A DNA stretch of 43,414 nt from JANMCE01 sp031360915. GTDB lineage: Bacteria > Actinomycetota > Acidimicrobiia > Acidimicrobiales > Ilumatobacteraceae. The notes beneath the pieces were generated by a model. It was not told where the DNA came from, did not search any database, and worked only from the letters and a program-made list of their open reading frames with translations. The stretch lies in contig JANMCE010000002.1 of the NCBI GenBank assembly GCA_031360915.1, positions 1 to 43,414 of the forward strand. The letters are read 5' to 3'. Made by a program: the position numbers and the translations under genes. Of the stretch, positions 20,269 to 28,828 are shown piece after piece; the first letter of the stretch is position 1; every line of letters begins with the position of its first letter.

Positions 20269-21101
20269 AGGGCTGATCGGCTATTCAGGTAGCGGTCACG
20301 GAGCGCGACAAGTACGCCGAACGAGACGGCTACCAGCACAAGAGAGAGAACGAGGGCTTCCTCGGGGTTGGTCTCTGCGGCCAGATAGATGGCGAGCGGC
20401 ATGGTTTGGGTGCGGCCGGGAAAGTTGCCGGCGAACGTGATCGTGGCACCGAATTCCCCGAGGGCGCGCGCCCACGCCAACACACCGCCCGCGATGAGAC
20501 CCGGTCGGATAGCGGGCAGGGTGACCCGCCGAAACAGATACCAGCGTGAGGCGCCCAGTGTGCGAGCGGCGTCCTCGTACTGAAGGTCCTGTTGGCGGAA
20601 CGCCGCCTCTACGGTGAGGATGAGAAATGGCATGGCGACAAACGTTTGCGCCACGACGACCCCGGCCGTCGTGAACGGGAGGGTGATGCCGAACCAGCGG
20701 TCAAGGTACTGTCCCAGGATGCCTCGACGGCCGAGGGCGTAGAACAGCGCAATACCGGCAACGACCGGTGGGAGAACCATCGAAAGCGTGCACAGCGCGC
20801 GGGCGACGCCGCGTCCGGGGAAATCGATCCGGGCGAGTAACCAGGCGATCGGGACGCCGAAGAACATCGCCAGTACCGTGGCCCAAACGGAACAGATCAG
20901 CGAGAGTCGAAGTGCTTTTCGTGATCCCGCGGCGGAGAGTACGTGCCACGTACTGGACCACGGCACCTTCCACAGTAAGCCGATGAATGCGAGTGCGAAG
21001 AAGGCAATGCCCACTGCCGCAATGAGTAGCGCCGGCCACGGTGGCCGTTGACTGATCGGTCGACGCCGCCGGTTTTGGCGAGGCTTCGTCGGCGCCGTCA
21101 T
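20265..21101 (-). CDS. modB: Molybdate ABC transporter permease ModB
   Basis: A 278-residue inner-membrane permease. An Arg-rich cytoplasmic N-terminus (10-20) is followed by about six hydrophobic segments, the first at 24-43. The EAA loop that docks on the ATPase is clear around 176-205 (EDAARTLGAS then LPAIRPGLIAG). GEFGA follows at about 215-219, as in ModB and CysT-type permeases. It overlaps modA upstream and modC downstream by 4 bp each, so the three are one transcription unit. The specificity call rests on the ModA gene and the regulator. Confidence 0.92.
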   Translation of the reverse strand: MTAPTKPRQNRRRRPISQRPPWPALLIAAVGIAFFALAFIGLLWKVPWSSTWHVLSAAGSRKALRLSLICSVWATVLAMFFGVPIAWLLARIDFPGRGVARALCTLSMVLPPVVAGIALFYALGRRGILGQYLDRWFGITLPFTTAGVVVAQTFVAMPFLILTVEAAFRQQDLQYEDAARTLGASRWYLFRRVTLPAIRPGLIAGGVLAWARALGEFGATITFAGNFPGRTQTMPLAIYLAAETNPEEALVLSLVLVAVSFGVLVALRDRYLNSRSAL

Positions 21102-21925
21102 GGTTGGCCGAAACCCGACGTTGCCAGAAGGGCCTGGCCTTCGGGGCTGGTGACAAAGGCAATGAACGCGGCATCGATGTCCTGATGGGTGGAGCTCTTG
21201 GTGCTTGCGATCGGGTATTTCGCAACGATGTTGGCTGCAGCCGGGATAGCCACACCGGACGCCTTGTCCCCCGCCGCCTTGACGTCCGTTACGTACACAA
21301 TCCCGGCATCGGCCTCACCGGCTGTCACCTTGGTGACGACCCCCTTCACGTTCTGCTCGAGACTCACCGGCCTGACCGCGACCTTGGCGGCGTCAAGGCT
21401 TTGCTTGGCGTACTTGCCACACGGAACCGTTGGGTCACACAGCACGACCTTGAGCTTCACGTTGGCGAGGTCAACCGGTGCTTTGATGCCTTTCGGGTTG
21501 CCGGCCGGAACGATGATGGACAGCAGGTTGGTGGCAAAGACAACTGGTGTCGACGCGGTCAACGTGGCGTTGGTGAGCTTGTCCATGTTGGCGGTATCGG
21601 CCGACGCGAACACATCGGCCGGCGCACCCTGGGTGATCTGGGTGACCAGCGCGGAAGAAGCGTCGAAACTGAACGTCACGGTCGCCTCGGGATGCGCCTT
21701 GGTGAACGCCGCGCCGAGATCCGTGAAGGCCGCCGTAAGGGATGACGCTGCGAACACCGTTATCCGGCCCTTCAAGGTCGGCGCCGCCGTCGTTGTTGGG
21801 GCGGCGGTCGTTGGTGCGATGGTTGTTACGGCCGATTTGGCAGCGGTGCTCCCGCAAGCAGCGAGGAGGGCCAGCGCCGTGATGGCCGGAACGACACGAC
21901 AGGTCGAGAGGTTCATGGCTGACAT
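21098..21925 (-). CDS. modA: Molybdate-binding lipoprotein ModA
   Basis: A 275-residue periplasmic-type binding protein tethered as a lipoprotein. A hydrophobic signal ends in the lipobox LAAC with Cys24, then a Thr/Ala/Pro-rich linker (about 26-50) spaces the domain from the membrane. The mature part shows the ModA pattern: ITVFAASSLTAAF (55-67), a STDTANMD-like segment (FASADTANM), CDPTVPCGKYA around 163-173, and a C-terminal ATKS/STHQD-like region. The first ATG is at 21925; a second in-frame ATG three codons later (21916) would also give a good signal peptide. It is the first gene of modABC and is divergent from the PadR–Mop regulator. Confidence 0.93.
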   Translation of the reverse strand: MSAMNLSTCRVVPAITALALLAACGSTAAKSAVTTIAPTTAAPTTTAAPTLKGRITVFAASSLTAAFTDLGAAFTKAHPEATVTFSFDASSALVTQITQGAPADVFASADTANMDKLTNATLTASTPVVFATNLLSIIVPAGNPKGIKAPVDLANVKLKVVLCDPTVPCGKYAKQSLDAAKVAVRPVSLEQNVKGVVTKVTAGEADAGIVYVTDVKAAGDKASGVAIPAAANIVAKYPIASTKSSTHQDIDAAFIAFVTSPEGQALLATSGFGQP

Positions 21926-21994
21926 GGTAGTCAGAGACTGATGTCTATGTGCTAAAAAGCTGGCTACTTTGGTTCGGCCGCTATCGTAGTCGAT
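21926..21994. promoter_or_regulatory. Divergent mod promoter/operator region
   Basis: These 69 bases separate modA (minus) from the PadR–Mop gene (plus) and must hold both promoters. On the plus strand TATCGT (21982-21987) lies 7 bases before the GTG at 21995, right for a -10 box of a leaderless transcript. The hexamer GTAGTC occurs twice (21927-21932 and 21986-21991), and short inverted repeats AGTC-AGA-GACT (21929-21939) and ATCG-TAGT-CGAT (21983-21994) overlap these copies. They are candidate regulator half-sites; the arms are only 4 bp, so this is a weak call. Confidence 0.4.
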
Positions 21995-22750
21995 GTGCCT
22001 CCAAAGATTTCGCCGATCGAGTTGTCGCTCGCGGAAAACGTCTGCCTCGCCCTGATAGTGCAGGGAGATTCACATGGGTGGGCGCTCGGCGCCGTGCTGG
22101 CGCCAGACGGTGACATCGGGCGGGTCTGGGCCCTGAGCCGCCCATTGACCTATCGAGCGCTCGACGCACTCAGCGAAAAAGACCTGATCGTCCGAAAGGC
22201 ACCCACCAGCGGCAAAGGTCGGGATCGTCTGTTGGTGTCGCCCACCCCGGCAGGGCGAAAGGCGTCCCGTCGCTGGCTCGACGCGCCCGTGAAGCATTTG
22301 CGTGATGTCCGCACCGAACTCCTGGTGAAGCTCACGTTGCGGACTCGAGCCGGCATGGATAATACGCTGCTCATCCAACAGCAGCAGGCCGAATTCGCCC
22401 CGGCGATCGAGGTACTGACCGTGCGCACCGATGCCGATGCCGTTGACATTTGGCGCCGCGAGCACGCTCGGGCTGTCCGACGCTTTCTCAACCAAACCTT
22501 GCATCCTACGAACCTGATCCCACCGGCCCGGCCGGAGATGCGTCTCAGTGCCCGCAATCAGATTCGAGCAACTGTGGTCAGTGTGCAGCGCGGCGACCTC
22601 ATGGCCAGTGTGAAAGCTGTGCTGGGCGACGGACAAACCCTGACGGCGACCATCACGCAGGAAGCAACCGACGACCTTGACATCGCCATCGATGACAGCG
22701 TCGTCCTCATCGTCAAGGCCACCGAAGTCATGGTCGCCAAGGACTCCTAG
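21995..22750 (+). CDS. PadR-type winged-helix regulator fused to a molybdate-binding Mop domain
   Basis: A 251-residue protein starting at GTG. Residues about 9-95 are a PadR-family winged helix (ALSRPLTYRALDALSEKDLI then SPTPAGRKASRRWL), and 96-170 a helical PadR-like dimerisation part ending in a WRREHAR helix. Residues 182-249 are a textbook Mop/TOBE molybdate-binding domain: LSARNQIRATVVSV, GDGQTLTATIT and a VVLIVKATEVMVAK ending. It lies divergently 69 bp from modA, so I infer that it senses molybdate and controls modABC, an analogue of ModE built on a different DNA-binding domain. ModE proper uses a LysR-like winged helix. The GTG sits 7 bases after a -10-like TATCGT, suggesting leaderless translation. 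The domain call is strong; the target is inferred. Confidence 0.87.
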   Translation: MPPKISPIELSLAENVCLALIVQGDSHGWALGAVLAPDGDIGRVWALSRPLTYRALDALSEKDLIVRKAPTSGKGRDRLLVSPTPAGRKASRRWLDAPVKHLRDVRTELLVKLTLRTRAGMDNTLLIQQQQAEFAPAIEVLTVRTDADAVDIWRREHARAVRRFLNQTLHPTNLIPPARPEMRLSARNQIRATVVSVQRGDLMASVKAVLGDGQTLTATITQEATDDLDIAIDDSVVLIVKATEVMVAKDS

Positions 22751-22888
22751 ATGCGATCGCTTCAAGCCCTGCTCAACGGTTGCTGTAAAGCGCAGCTCTG
22801 GGTCGATCTGAGTTGAGGCGGGTCGGAGGTACCGGCTCGGCAACCCTGAACGCGGTGTGCGTGCCCTTGCCGTAGTGGGCGGGCAGCT

Positions 22889-22919
22889 TTGGGATCTCCC
22901 TAGTCAGCCTCGCTATGAT
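22889..22919 (+). promoter_or_regulatory. Candidate promoter of the iol operon
   Basis: TATGAT (22914-22919) is a good -10 hexamer; TTGGGA (22889-22894) could be the -35 but at a 19-bp spacing, longer than usual. It lies 52 bases upstream of the iolE GTG in the 221-bp gap after the PadR–Mop gene. The rest of that gap shows no clear gene, operator or structured RNA. Confidence 0.4.
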
Positions 22920-22971
22920 TGGAACGCTCTAATGCTCTCGTGCGTCGTGCTGGCGCAGAAGTGGTGATGTC

Positions 22972-23868
22972 GTGATCGACAAGTCCTCGGTGCTCACGAA
23001 CCTGGCGAGTGCGCCCATTTCTTGGGGCATCTGCGAGGTCCCCGACTGGGGTGTGCAGATCCCGGCCGAGCGAGTTCTGGCCGAGATGGCCGAGGTCGGC
23101 CTGGTTGCCACCGAACTTGGCGCGGCCGGTTACCTCGGCACCACTCCCGAACAGGTGCTCGAGATGACATCCTTGCACGGACTCCAGGTCATTGGCGGCT
23201 TCGTGCCACTCGTCCTGCACACGCAGGAGGCTCGGGTGCAGATGATCGAGCAGGCTCGTGAGGCAGCGTTCGTTCTCTCCGGTATCGGTGCTGAGATGTT
23301 CGTCACCGCAGTGGTCGTTGATGCGGCGTGGTCGCCCCGTTTACCGCTGAGCGACGACCAGTGGGAGAACATGTTCGCGGGCTTCGCCATTGTGGATGAG
23401 ATCTGTGACGAGTTCGGCCTTACCCAGGTGCTCCACCCGCACGTCAACACGTTGGTGGAGACGGCTGACGACGTCGATCGCGTGCTCGCCGGCAGCGACG
23501 TGCTGTGGTGCCTCGATACCGGCCACCTTGCCATCGGAGGTACCGACCCGGTGAACTTCGCCATAGAGAACTTCGACCGCATCGCCCACGTGCACCTGAA
23601 GGACGTGAAGGCCGATCTGGTCGACCCCCTCAACAACAAGGAATTGTCGCTCTACAACGCCACGCAACAGGGCATTTTCCCGTCGGCCGGTGCGGGCATG
23701 ATCCCAATGGGCGAGATCATCGACGTGATGGTCGAGGGCGGATACGACGGCTGGTACGTACTTGAGCAGGACATGGCGCTTGCGGGGCCGTTACCTGCCA
23801 TCGGTGAAGGACCAATAGTGGGTATCCGGGAGAGCATTGCGTTCATCAAGCACCACATCGGCGTCTGA
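22972..23868 (+). CDS. iolE: Inosose dehydratase (IolE-type TIM barrel)
   Basis: A 298-residue xylose-isomerase-like TIM-barrel protein starting at GTG. In the inositol pathway IolE dehydrates 2-keto-myo-inositol to 3D-trihydroxycyclohexane-1,2-dione using a divalent metal. Visible family features are an APISWG opening (14-19), ATELG with Glu48-49 near the first metal site, HPHVNT (His155, His157), CLDTGH (Asp182, His185), HVHLKD and a late YVLEQD holding the last metal-ligand Glu. It is the first gene of the operon; iolC starts 1 base after its stop. Related barrel proteins include sugar-phosphate isomerases, but the four following iol genes make IolE the best call. No strong ribosome site precedes the start. 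Confidence 0.85.
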   Translation: MIDKSSVLTNLASAPISWGICEVPDWGVQIPAERVLAEMAEVGLVATELGAAGYLGTTPEQVLEMTSLHGLQVIGGFVPLVLHTQEARVQMIEQAREAAFVLSGIGAEMFVTAVVVDAAWSPRLPLSDDQWENMFAGFAIVDEICDEFGLTQVLHPHVNTLVETADDVDRVLAGSDVLWCLDTGHLAIGGTDPVNFAIENFDRIAHVHLKDVKADLVDPLNNKELSLYNATQQGIFPSAGAGMIPMGEIIDVMVEGGYDGWYVLEQDMALAGPLPAIGEGPIVGIRESIAFIKHHIGV

Positions 23869-23869
23869 C

Positions 23870-24832
23870 ATGAGCGACCTGGAGGTGCTCACCACCGGTC
23901 GCATCAGCGTCGATCTTTACTCCGAGGAGCTTGGCCTCGACTGGAACGAGATCACCCACTTCGTGAAGTCCCTCGGCGGCACCGCAACCAACGTCGCCGT
24001 CGCCGCGTCTCGGCTAGGTCATCACGCTGCAGTCTTCACCAAAATCGGGGCCGACCCGTTCGCGTCGTACGTGCGCCAGAAGCTGGCGTCCTTCGGCGTA
24101 TCCACATCGTATGTGGGCACGCACCCGACCTTGCCAACGCCCATTGCATTCGCCGCGCTGAACCCGCCCGAGGATCCCACGCTGTACTTTGTCGGCCGCA
24201 CCCCAACGGCCCCCGACATGACATTGGAGTTGTCGGAGATCGACCTCGACGTTGTTCGGAACGTACCGATCTTCTGGGTCACCGGAACGGCCATGTCAGG
24301 TGAGCCGACTGCGACCACCACGCTGGCAATGCTGGCCGCGCGAGGCCGTCGTGCGCACACCGTCGTCGATCTCGACTACCGAGCGATGTTCTGGCCTTCT
24401 GAGGAGGCAGCGCATGAGGGCATTTCGCAGTTACTTGATTTTGCAACAGTCGCGGTCGGGAACCGGAGTGAGTGCGAGATTGCGGTCGGCACCGCGGTCC
24501 CTCGTGAAGCGGCGAAGCGTCTGTTGGACCGGGGAGTCGAGCTCGCCATCGTGAAGCAAGGAGCCGAGGGCGTGCTGGTTGCCACCCAGGACGGCATGGA
24601 CGTTGTTGCTCCCGAGCGCATCAAACCGTTCTGCGGCCTTGGCGCCGGTGATGCGTTCGGTGGCGCGCTGTGCCACGGCCTGCTTATGGGATGGGACAAA
24701 CTCTCGATCGTTCGTTTCGCAAACGCCGCTGGCGCCATTGTGACGGCCCGCCTGCTTTGCTCCGATGCCATGCCCACCACCGCCGAGGTCGATCATCTGA
24801 TGACCCACCATGAAGTACCCGCCGCGTCATGA
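23870..24832 (+). CDS. iolC: 5-dehydro-2-deoxygluconokinase IolC (PfkB family)
   Basis: A 320-residue ribokinase-family sugar kinase that phosphorylates 5-keto-2-deoxygluconate (DKG) in inositol breakdown. It shows the PfkB N-terminal sugar-binding stretch GGTATNVAVAASRLG (36-50) and the C-terminal signature GLGAGDAFGGAL (256-267) with catalytic base Asp261. The start is the ATG at 23870, one base after the iolE stop; an in-frame start at 23837 would overlap iolE and adds 11 residues unlike the family. Its stop overlaps the iolB start (ATGA at 24829). IolC rather than another PfkB kinase is inferred from operon context and the GRISVDLY N-terminus typical of IolC. Confidence 0.92.
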   Translation: MSDLEVLTTGRISVDLYSEELGLDWNEITHFVKSLGGTATNVAVAASRLGHHAAVFTKIGADPFASYVRQKLASFGVSTSYVGTHPTLPTPIAFAALNPPEDPTLYFVGRTPTAPDMTLELSEIDLDVVRNVPIFWVTGTAMSGEPTATTTLAMLAARGRRAHTVVDLDYRAMFWPSEEAAHEGISQLLDFATVAVGNRSECEIAVGTAVPREAAKRLLDRGVELAIVKQGAEGVLVATQDGMDVVAPERIKPFCGLGAGDAFGGALCHGLLMGWDKLSIVRFANAAGAIVTARLLCSDAMPTTAEVDHLMTHHEVPAAS

Positions 24833-25719
24833 CGCTGCACCATCCCGCGGGAACGTTGATCCACCCCGGCCTGTCGGTGAAGTTGTCACCGGAGCAAGCC
24901 GGCTGGACCTACTCGGGTCTCCGGGTGATGACGCTGGCCGCAGGGGAGTCCAAGACCTTCCCCACCGGCGGTGAGGAGATGTGCGTGCTGCCGCTGTCGG
25001 GTGGTTCGCTCACGGTCGAGATAGAGAACCACCGTTTCGACGTGCTCGGTCGAACCAGCGTGTTCGCCCGCGTGACCGACTGCGTGTACGCGCCGATCGA
25101 CACCGAAGTTCGCATCAGTACCACCCAAGGTTGCGAGGTGGCGCTGCCATCGGCTCGCGCCACGCGTCGTTTCGATCCGGCCTACATCGCGGCCGAGTCG
25201 ATTCCGGTTGAGCCGCGCGGCGCCGGTCAATCCAGCAGGCAGGTCACCAACTTTCTGGCGCCCGGCTTCTTCGACGCGTGCGACAAGTTGGTGTGCTGTG
25301 AGGTGCTGACGCCCGACGGTAACTGGTCGAGCTACCCGCCGCATCGCCACGACGGCGAAGACGCCGGCGACGGCTCGGTCTGCACGGTCGCCAACGAGGA
25401 GATCTACTACTTCCGCATCGGCGTCACTGGCCGAACCGACTACGCACCCAACGGCTTCGGCATGCATCGCACCTACACCGCCGATCACCTCATCGATGAA
25501 AACGTGATGGTGCAGGACGGCGATGTGTTCGTTGTGCCGCGTGGCTATCACGGCCCGTGCATCGCGGCACCGGGCTACCCGATGTACTACCTGAATGTGC
25601 TGGCCGGGCCGGGCGAAGCACGCTCGATGGCGTTCTGCGATGATCCTGCTCACCACTGGGTCCGTGACACGTGGGCTGATCTGCCCGTTGACCCCCGTAT
25701 CCCGATGACGAAGGCGTGA
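24829..25719 (+). CDS. iolB: 5-deoxy-glucuronate isomerase IolB
   Basis: A 296-residue bicupin enzyme converting 5-deoxy-glucuronate to 5-keto-2-deoxygluconate, the substrate of IolC. The C-terminal cupin carries PPHRHD with His172 and His174, followed by EE at 190-191 and His241 in GYHGP, fitting the metal-binding set of the family. Length matches the usual 270-300. The ATG overlaps the iolC stop by 4 bp, and the next gene begins 1 base after its stop. Confidence 0.94.
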   Translation: MTLHHPAGTLIHPGLSVKLSPEQAGWTYSGLRVMTLAAGESKTFPTGGEEMCVLPLSGGSLTVEIENHRFDVLGRTSVFARVTDCVYAPIDTEVRISTTQGCEVALPSARATRRFDPAYIAAESIPVEPRGAGQSSRQVTNFLAPGFFDACDKLVCCEVLTPDGNWSSYPPHRHDGEDAGDGSVCTVANEEIYYFRIGVTGRTDYAPNGFGMHRTYTADHLIDENVMVQDGDVFVVPRGYHGPCIAAPGYPMYYLNVLAGPGEARSMAFCDDPAHHWVRDTWADLPVDPRIPMTKA

Positions 25720-25720
25720 C

Positions 25721-26908
25721 ATGACTGCTCGGAAACAACTGGGTGTAGGCGTGATCGGATTTGGTTGGATGGGAACCGCCCACAGCCGCGCCATGGTGAA
25801 AATCCCGATGCACTTCTCCGACCGCACCTTCGACGCCCGCCTCGTGGTGCTGTCGGACACCCTCGAGGTCCAGCGTGACAAAGCGACCGGTGACTATGGC
25901 TTCGAACGGGCCACCGACAACTGGCACGCCGTCATCGACTCACCCGATGTCGATGTGGTGGTGTGTACCGCGCCCAACATGCTGCACCTCGAAATCGTCG
26001 AGGCCGCTGCGTCTGCCGGCAAGGCCATCCTGTGCGAAAAGCCGGTCGGCGGAACGCCCGATCAGACTGCCCGCGCCGAGCTTGCGGCGCGCAAAGGGGG
26101 CATCGTGAGCGGGGTTGGCTACAACTACCGGTGGGCTCCGCTGGTGCAGTACGCCCGCGAGATGATCGCCAACGGTGAGCTTGGCGAGATCACCAACTAC
26201 CGCGGCCGGTTCTTCTCGATGTACGGCGCCGACCCGATGGGTCTGTTGTCGTGGCGCTTCCTTGTCGACCAGGCCGGACACGGTGTCACCACCGACATCT
26301 TGAGCCACGCGGTCGATCTCTCCCACTTCCTCCTCGACGCCCAAGTCGATCGGCTCGTCGCCACCGTCAACACGCAGATCAAGGAGCGTCCACTGCCGAA
26401 AGCCGGTGGCACGCATTACGACCGCGGTCAGCTTGGCGATCCAACCGGCACCGTCACCAACGAGGACTATGCGGGCATGTTGTGCACGTTCACCACCGGC
26501 GTGCGCGGCGCGTTCGAAACCAGCCGAGCCATCATCGGGCCCGAGAGCCAGATGGCCTTCGAGGTGTACGGCACTGAAGGCTCCATCTCGTGGAACTTCG
26601 AGAAGATGAACGAGATGCAGGTGTACATCAGGCGTGATGATGTGAAGCACACCGGCTACACCACCGTGTTCGCCGGTGACCGCTTTCCGTATCACGGCAA
26701 CTTTGTGCCCGGGTCGGCCAACTCGATTGGTTTCGATGACCTCATCACCATCGAGGACTACGCGTTCATGACCTCGGTGGCTGCTGGCAGCCAGCACGCA
26801 CCCGGCTTCAAAGAAGCCCTCGACTACGTCAGCGTGCAGGACACCGTGCTGCGTTCCGCCGCCAGCGAAAAGTGGGAAACCGTTCATTCGCTCCGCATCG
26901 ATTCATAG
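25721..26908 (+). CDS. Gfo/Idh/MocA oxidoreductase, probable inositol dehydrogenase
   Basis: A 395-residue NAD(P)-dependent dehydrogenase. The Rossmann motif is GFGWMG (13-18); EKPVGG (106-111) holds the conserved Lys107 of this family; GYNYRW (133-138) and a later DILSHAVDLSHF segment carry the substrate-site His and Asp. Position inside the iol operon suggests oxidation of myo- or scyllo-inositol (or another isomer) to the inosose used by iolE. It is longer than classical IolG (about 335-345 residues) and has an insertion around 210-235, so I leave the exact isomer open. The SD sequence of iolD overlaps its stop codon. Confidence 0.85.
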   Translation: MTARKQLGVGVIGFGWMGTAHSRAMVKIPMHFSDRTFDARLVVLSDTLEVQRDKATGDYGFERATDNWHAVIDSPDVDVVVCTAPNMLHLEIVEAAASAGKAILCEKPVGGTPDQTARAELAARKGGIVSGVGYNYRWAPLVQYAREMIANGELGEITNYRGRFFSMYGADPMGLLSWRFLVDQAGHGVTTDILSHAVDLSHFLLDAQVDRLVATVNTQIKERPLPKAGGTHYDRGQLGDPTGTVTNEDYAGMLCTFTTGVRGAFETSRAIIGPESQMAFEVYGTEGSISWNFEKMNEMQVYIRRDDVKHTGYTTVFAGDRFPYHGNFVPGSANSIGFDDLITIEDYAFMTSVAAGSQHAPGFKEALDYVSVQDTVLRSAASEKWETVHSLRIDS

Positions 26909-26912
26909 GAGG
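26907..26912 (+). promoter_or_regulatory. Shine-Dalgarno site that sets the iolD start
   Basis: AGGAGG shares its first two bases with the TAG stop of the preceding dehydrogenase gene and lies 6 bases before GTG at 26919. It is one of the two best ribosome-binding sites among the iol and xyl genes and supports the GTG start. Confidence 0.8.
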
Positions 26913-26918
26913 ATCATT

Positions 26919-28763
26919 GTGAAGACCATTCGTCTCACCACGTCGGGTGCCATCGTTCGTTGGCTCGTGGCGCAGCGCACCGTTGTCGACAACGTGGAAG
27001 TGCCGATGTTCCCTGGCGTGTACGCCATCTTCGGCCACGGTAACGTGACGTGCCTCGGGCTCGAATTGGAGTCGGTGCAAACGCAACTACCGACATGGCG
27101 CGGTCAGAATGAGCAGGGCATGGCACTGGCTGCCGTTGCCTACGCGAAGGCCGTGCGAGCACAGCAGATCATGGTGGCCACGTCGTCGGTCGGCCCCGGT
27201 GCCACCAACATGGTGACGGCTGCGGGTGTCGCGATGGCGAACCGCTTGCCGGTGCTGCTGATTGCCGGTGACACGTTCCAGTCGCGCATCCCCGACCCGG
27301 TGCTGCAGCAAGTGGAACACGACGGTCACCCATCCACCACAGTGAACGATTCTTTCCGCGCCGTCACCCGCTACTGGGATCGCATCACCTCGCCCGCTCA
27401 GATCCTGGCCTCGTTACCGCAGGCGTTGGCCACGATGCTCGATCCCGCCTCCCGCGGCCCGGCGTTCATCGGCCTGCCCCAAGACGTGCAGGCGATGGCG
27501 TATGACTACCCGGTTCGCTTCTTCGAAAAGCGCGTCCACGTCGCGCCCCGTCCCAGGCCGGACGTCGCGAGGTTGGCTGAAGCCGTTGCTGCTGTCGCTG
27601 CCGCGAAGAAGCCCGTCATCATCGCCGGCGGGGGCGTCCATTACTCCCAGGCCGAGGTGGCACTTGCCGCGTTCGCAGCCAAGCACGGCATTCCCGTGGT
27701 GGAGACGGTCGCCGGGCGCACCAGCCTGTTGCGCAACAACCCGCTGCTCGTCGGCCCGGTCGGTACGACGGGTTGCGAGGCGGCCAACAACATGATCGCT
27801 GAGGCCGACGTCGTGCTCGCCATCGGCACCCGCCTGCAGGACTTCACCACTGGCTCGTGGACCGTGTTCAAGAACGAAAAAGTGAAGATCATCGCTATCA
27901 ACGCTGCCCGCCTCGACGCCTACAAACACCTCGCGCGGCCTGTCGTCGGTGACGCTCGCGAGACCATCATCGAGATGAGTAGGGCCCTCGGGAAGTACGT
28001 CACGGCAACGTCATGGCAGAAGCGAGCCGTCAAGGAAGCCAAGGGTTTCTTCACCTACCTGGCCAGCATCCAAAAGCACGATGCGGCCACCACGCCCACC
28101 TATGCCCAGGTGGTCGGCGCGGTGTCACGTCAGGCGACCAAGGACGACTTCGCGTTGACCGCAGCGGGCGGATTCCCCGGCGAGTTGATCAACGGCTGGG
28201 AAGGCCGGGCCATTGCGAGCTTCGACACCGAGTACGGCTTCTCGTGCATGGGCTACGAATTGTCGGGAGCCTGGGGTGCCCGCATGGCCCGACCCAAGGG
28301 CGAGGTGTACGCGTTTGTCGGTGACGGTTCGTACATGATGATGAACTCTGACCTGTACTCATCGGTGCTGTCCGGCCACAAGGTCACCGCCATCGTGTGC
28401 GACAACGGTGGCTTCGCGGTCATCAATCGCCTCCAGATCAACCAGGGTGGCAAGCCCTTCAACAACCTGCTGGCCGACTGTCGCGTGGCGAATCCGGTCG
28501 GTGTTGACTTCGCCGCGCACGCCGCGTCGATGGGTTGCATCAGCGAGAAGGTGAAGACCATCACCGAACTCGAAGCCGCCCTCAAGCAGGCCCGCAAGAA
28601 CGACCGCTCCACGGTCATAGTCATCGACACCGACCCATACGTCTGGACCGAAGGCGGCGCCTTCTGGGAAGTCGGCGTGCCTGAGGTGTCTTCGCGTAAA
28701 GAAGTCGTCGCCGCCAAAGCCAGCATGCAAGCCGGTCTCACCACCCAACGCCAAGGCTGGTAG
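26919..28763 (+). CDS. iolD: 3D-(3,5/4)-trihydroxycyclohexane-1,2-dione acylhydrolase IolD
   Basis: A 614-residue thiamine-diphosphate enzyme that opens the ring of the trihydroxycyclohexanedione made by IolE to give 5-deoxy-glucuronate for IolB. The N-terminal domain holds the cofactor-activating Glu65 (NEQGMALAAVAYAK) and SVGPGATNMVTAAGVA. The central domain carries VIIAGGGVHYS. The C-terminal domain has the ThDP/Mg motif GDGS (468-471) with Asn496 in CDNGG. Length is close to the usual 620-645. The strongly placed SD at 26907-26912 supports GTG as start. It is the last gene of the operon; the downstream GC-rich inverted repeat at 28772 may help end transcription. Confidence 0.95.
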   Translation: MKTIRLTTSGAIVRWLVAQRTVVDNVEVPMFPGVYAIFGHGNVTCLGLELESVQTQLPTWRGQNEQGMALAAVAYAKAVRAQQIMVATSSVGPGATNMVTAAGVAMANRLPVLLIAGDTFQSRIPDPVLQQVEHDGHPSTTVNDSFRAVTRYWDRITSPAQILASLPQALATMLDPASRGPAFIGLPQDVQAMAYDYPVRFFEKRVHVAPRPRPDVARLAEAVAAVAAAKKPVIIAGGGVHYSQAEVALAAFAAKHGIPVVETVAGRTSLLRNNPLLVGPVGTTGCEAANNMIAEADVVLAIGTRLQDFTTGSWTVFKNEKVKIIAINAARLDAYKHLARPVVGDARETIIEMSRALGKYVTATSWQKRAVKEAKGFFTYLASIQKHDAATTPTYAQVVGAVSRQATKDDFALTAAGGFPGELINGWEGRAIASFDTEYGFSCMGYELSGAWGARMARPKGEVYAFVGDGSYMMMNSDLYSSVLSGHKVTAIVCDNGGFAVINRLQINQGGKPFNNLLADCRVANPVGVDFAAHAASMGCISEKVKTITELEAALKQARKNDRSTVIVIDTDPYVWTEGGAFWEVGVPEVSSRKEVVAAKASMQAGLTTQRQGW

Positions 28764-28771
28764 CCAGACGG

Positions 28772-28791
28772 AGCCGGCCGCCGGCAGCCCG
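28772..28791. repeat. 20-bp GC-rich repeat, copy 1 (hairpin after iolD)
   Basis: AGCCGGCCGCCGGCAGCCCG occurs here and again exactly at 28829-28848. Each copy can fold as GCCGG-CCG-CCGGC. Copy 1 starts 8 bases after the iolD stop and overlaps a second palindrome AGCCCGGGCT (28786-28795), so it may act as the operon terminator, though no U tract follows. Confidence 0.6.
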
Positions 28792-28828
28792 GGCTTGTGT
28801 GCTGATCCGACCGCAGAACCACCACGCA

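Noticed and set aside
22751..22816. 21-codon frame directly after the PadR–Mop stop (ATG at 22751)
   Set aside because: No ribosome site, no hydrophobic or conserved pattern, and chance frames of this length are common.
22070..22843. Minus-strand frame of 257 codons opposite the PadR–Mop gene
   Set aside because: The plus-strand product has two clear domains; the minus frame is its shadow.
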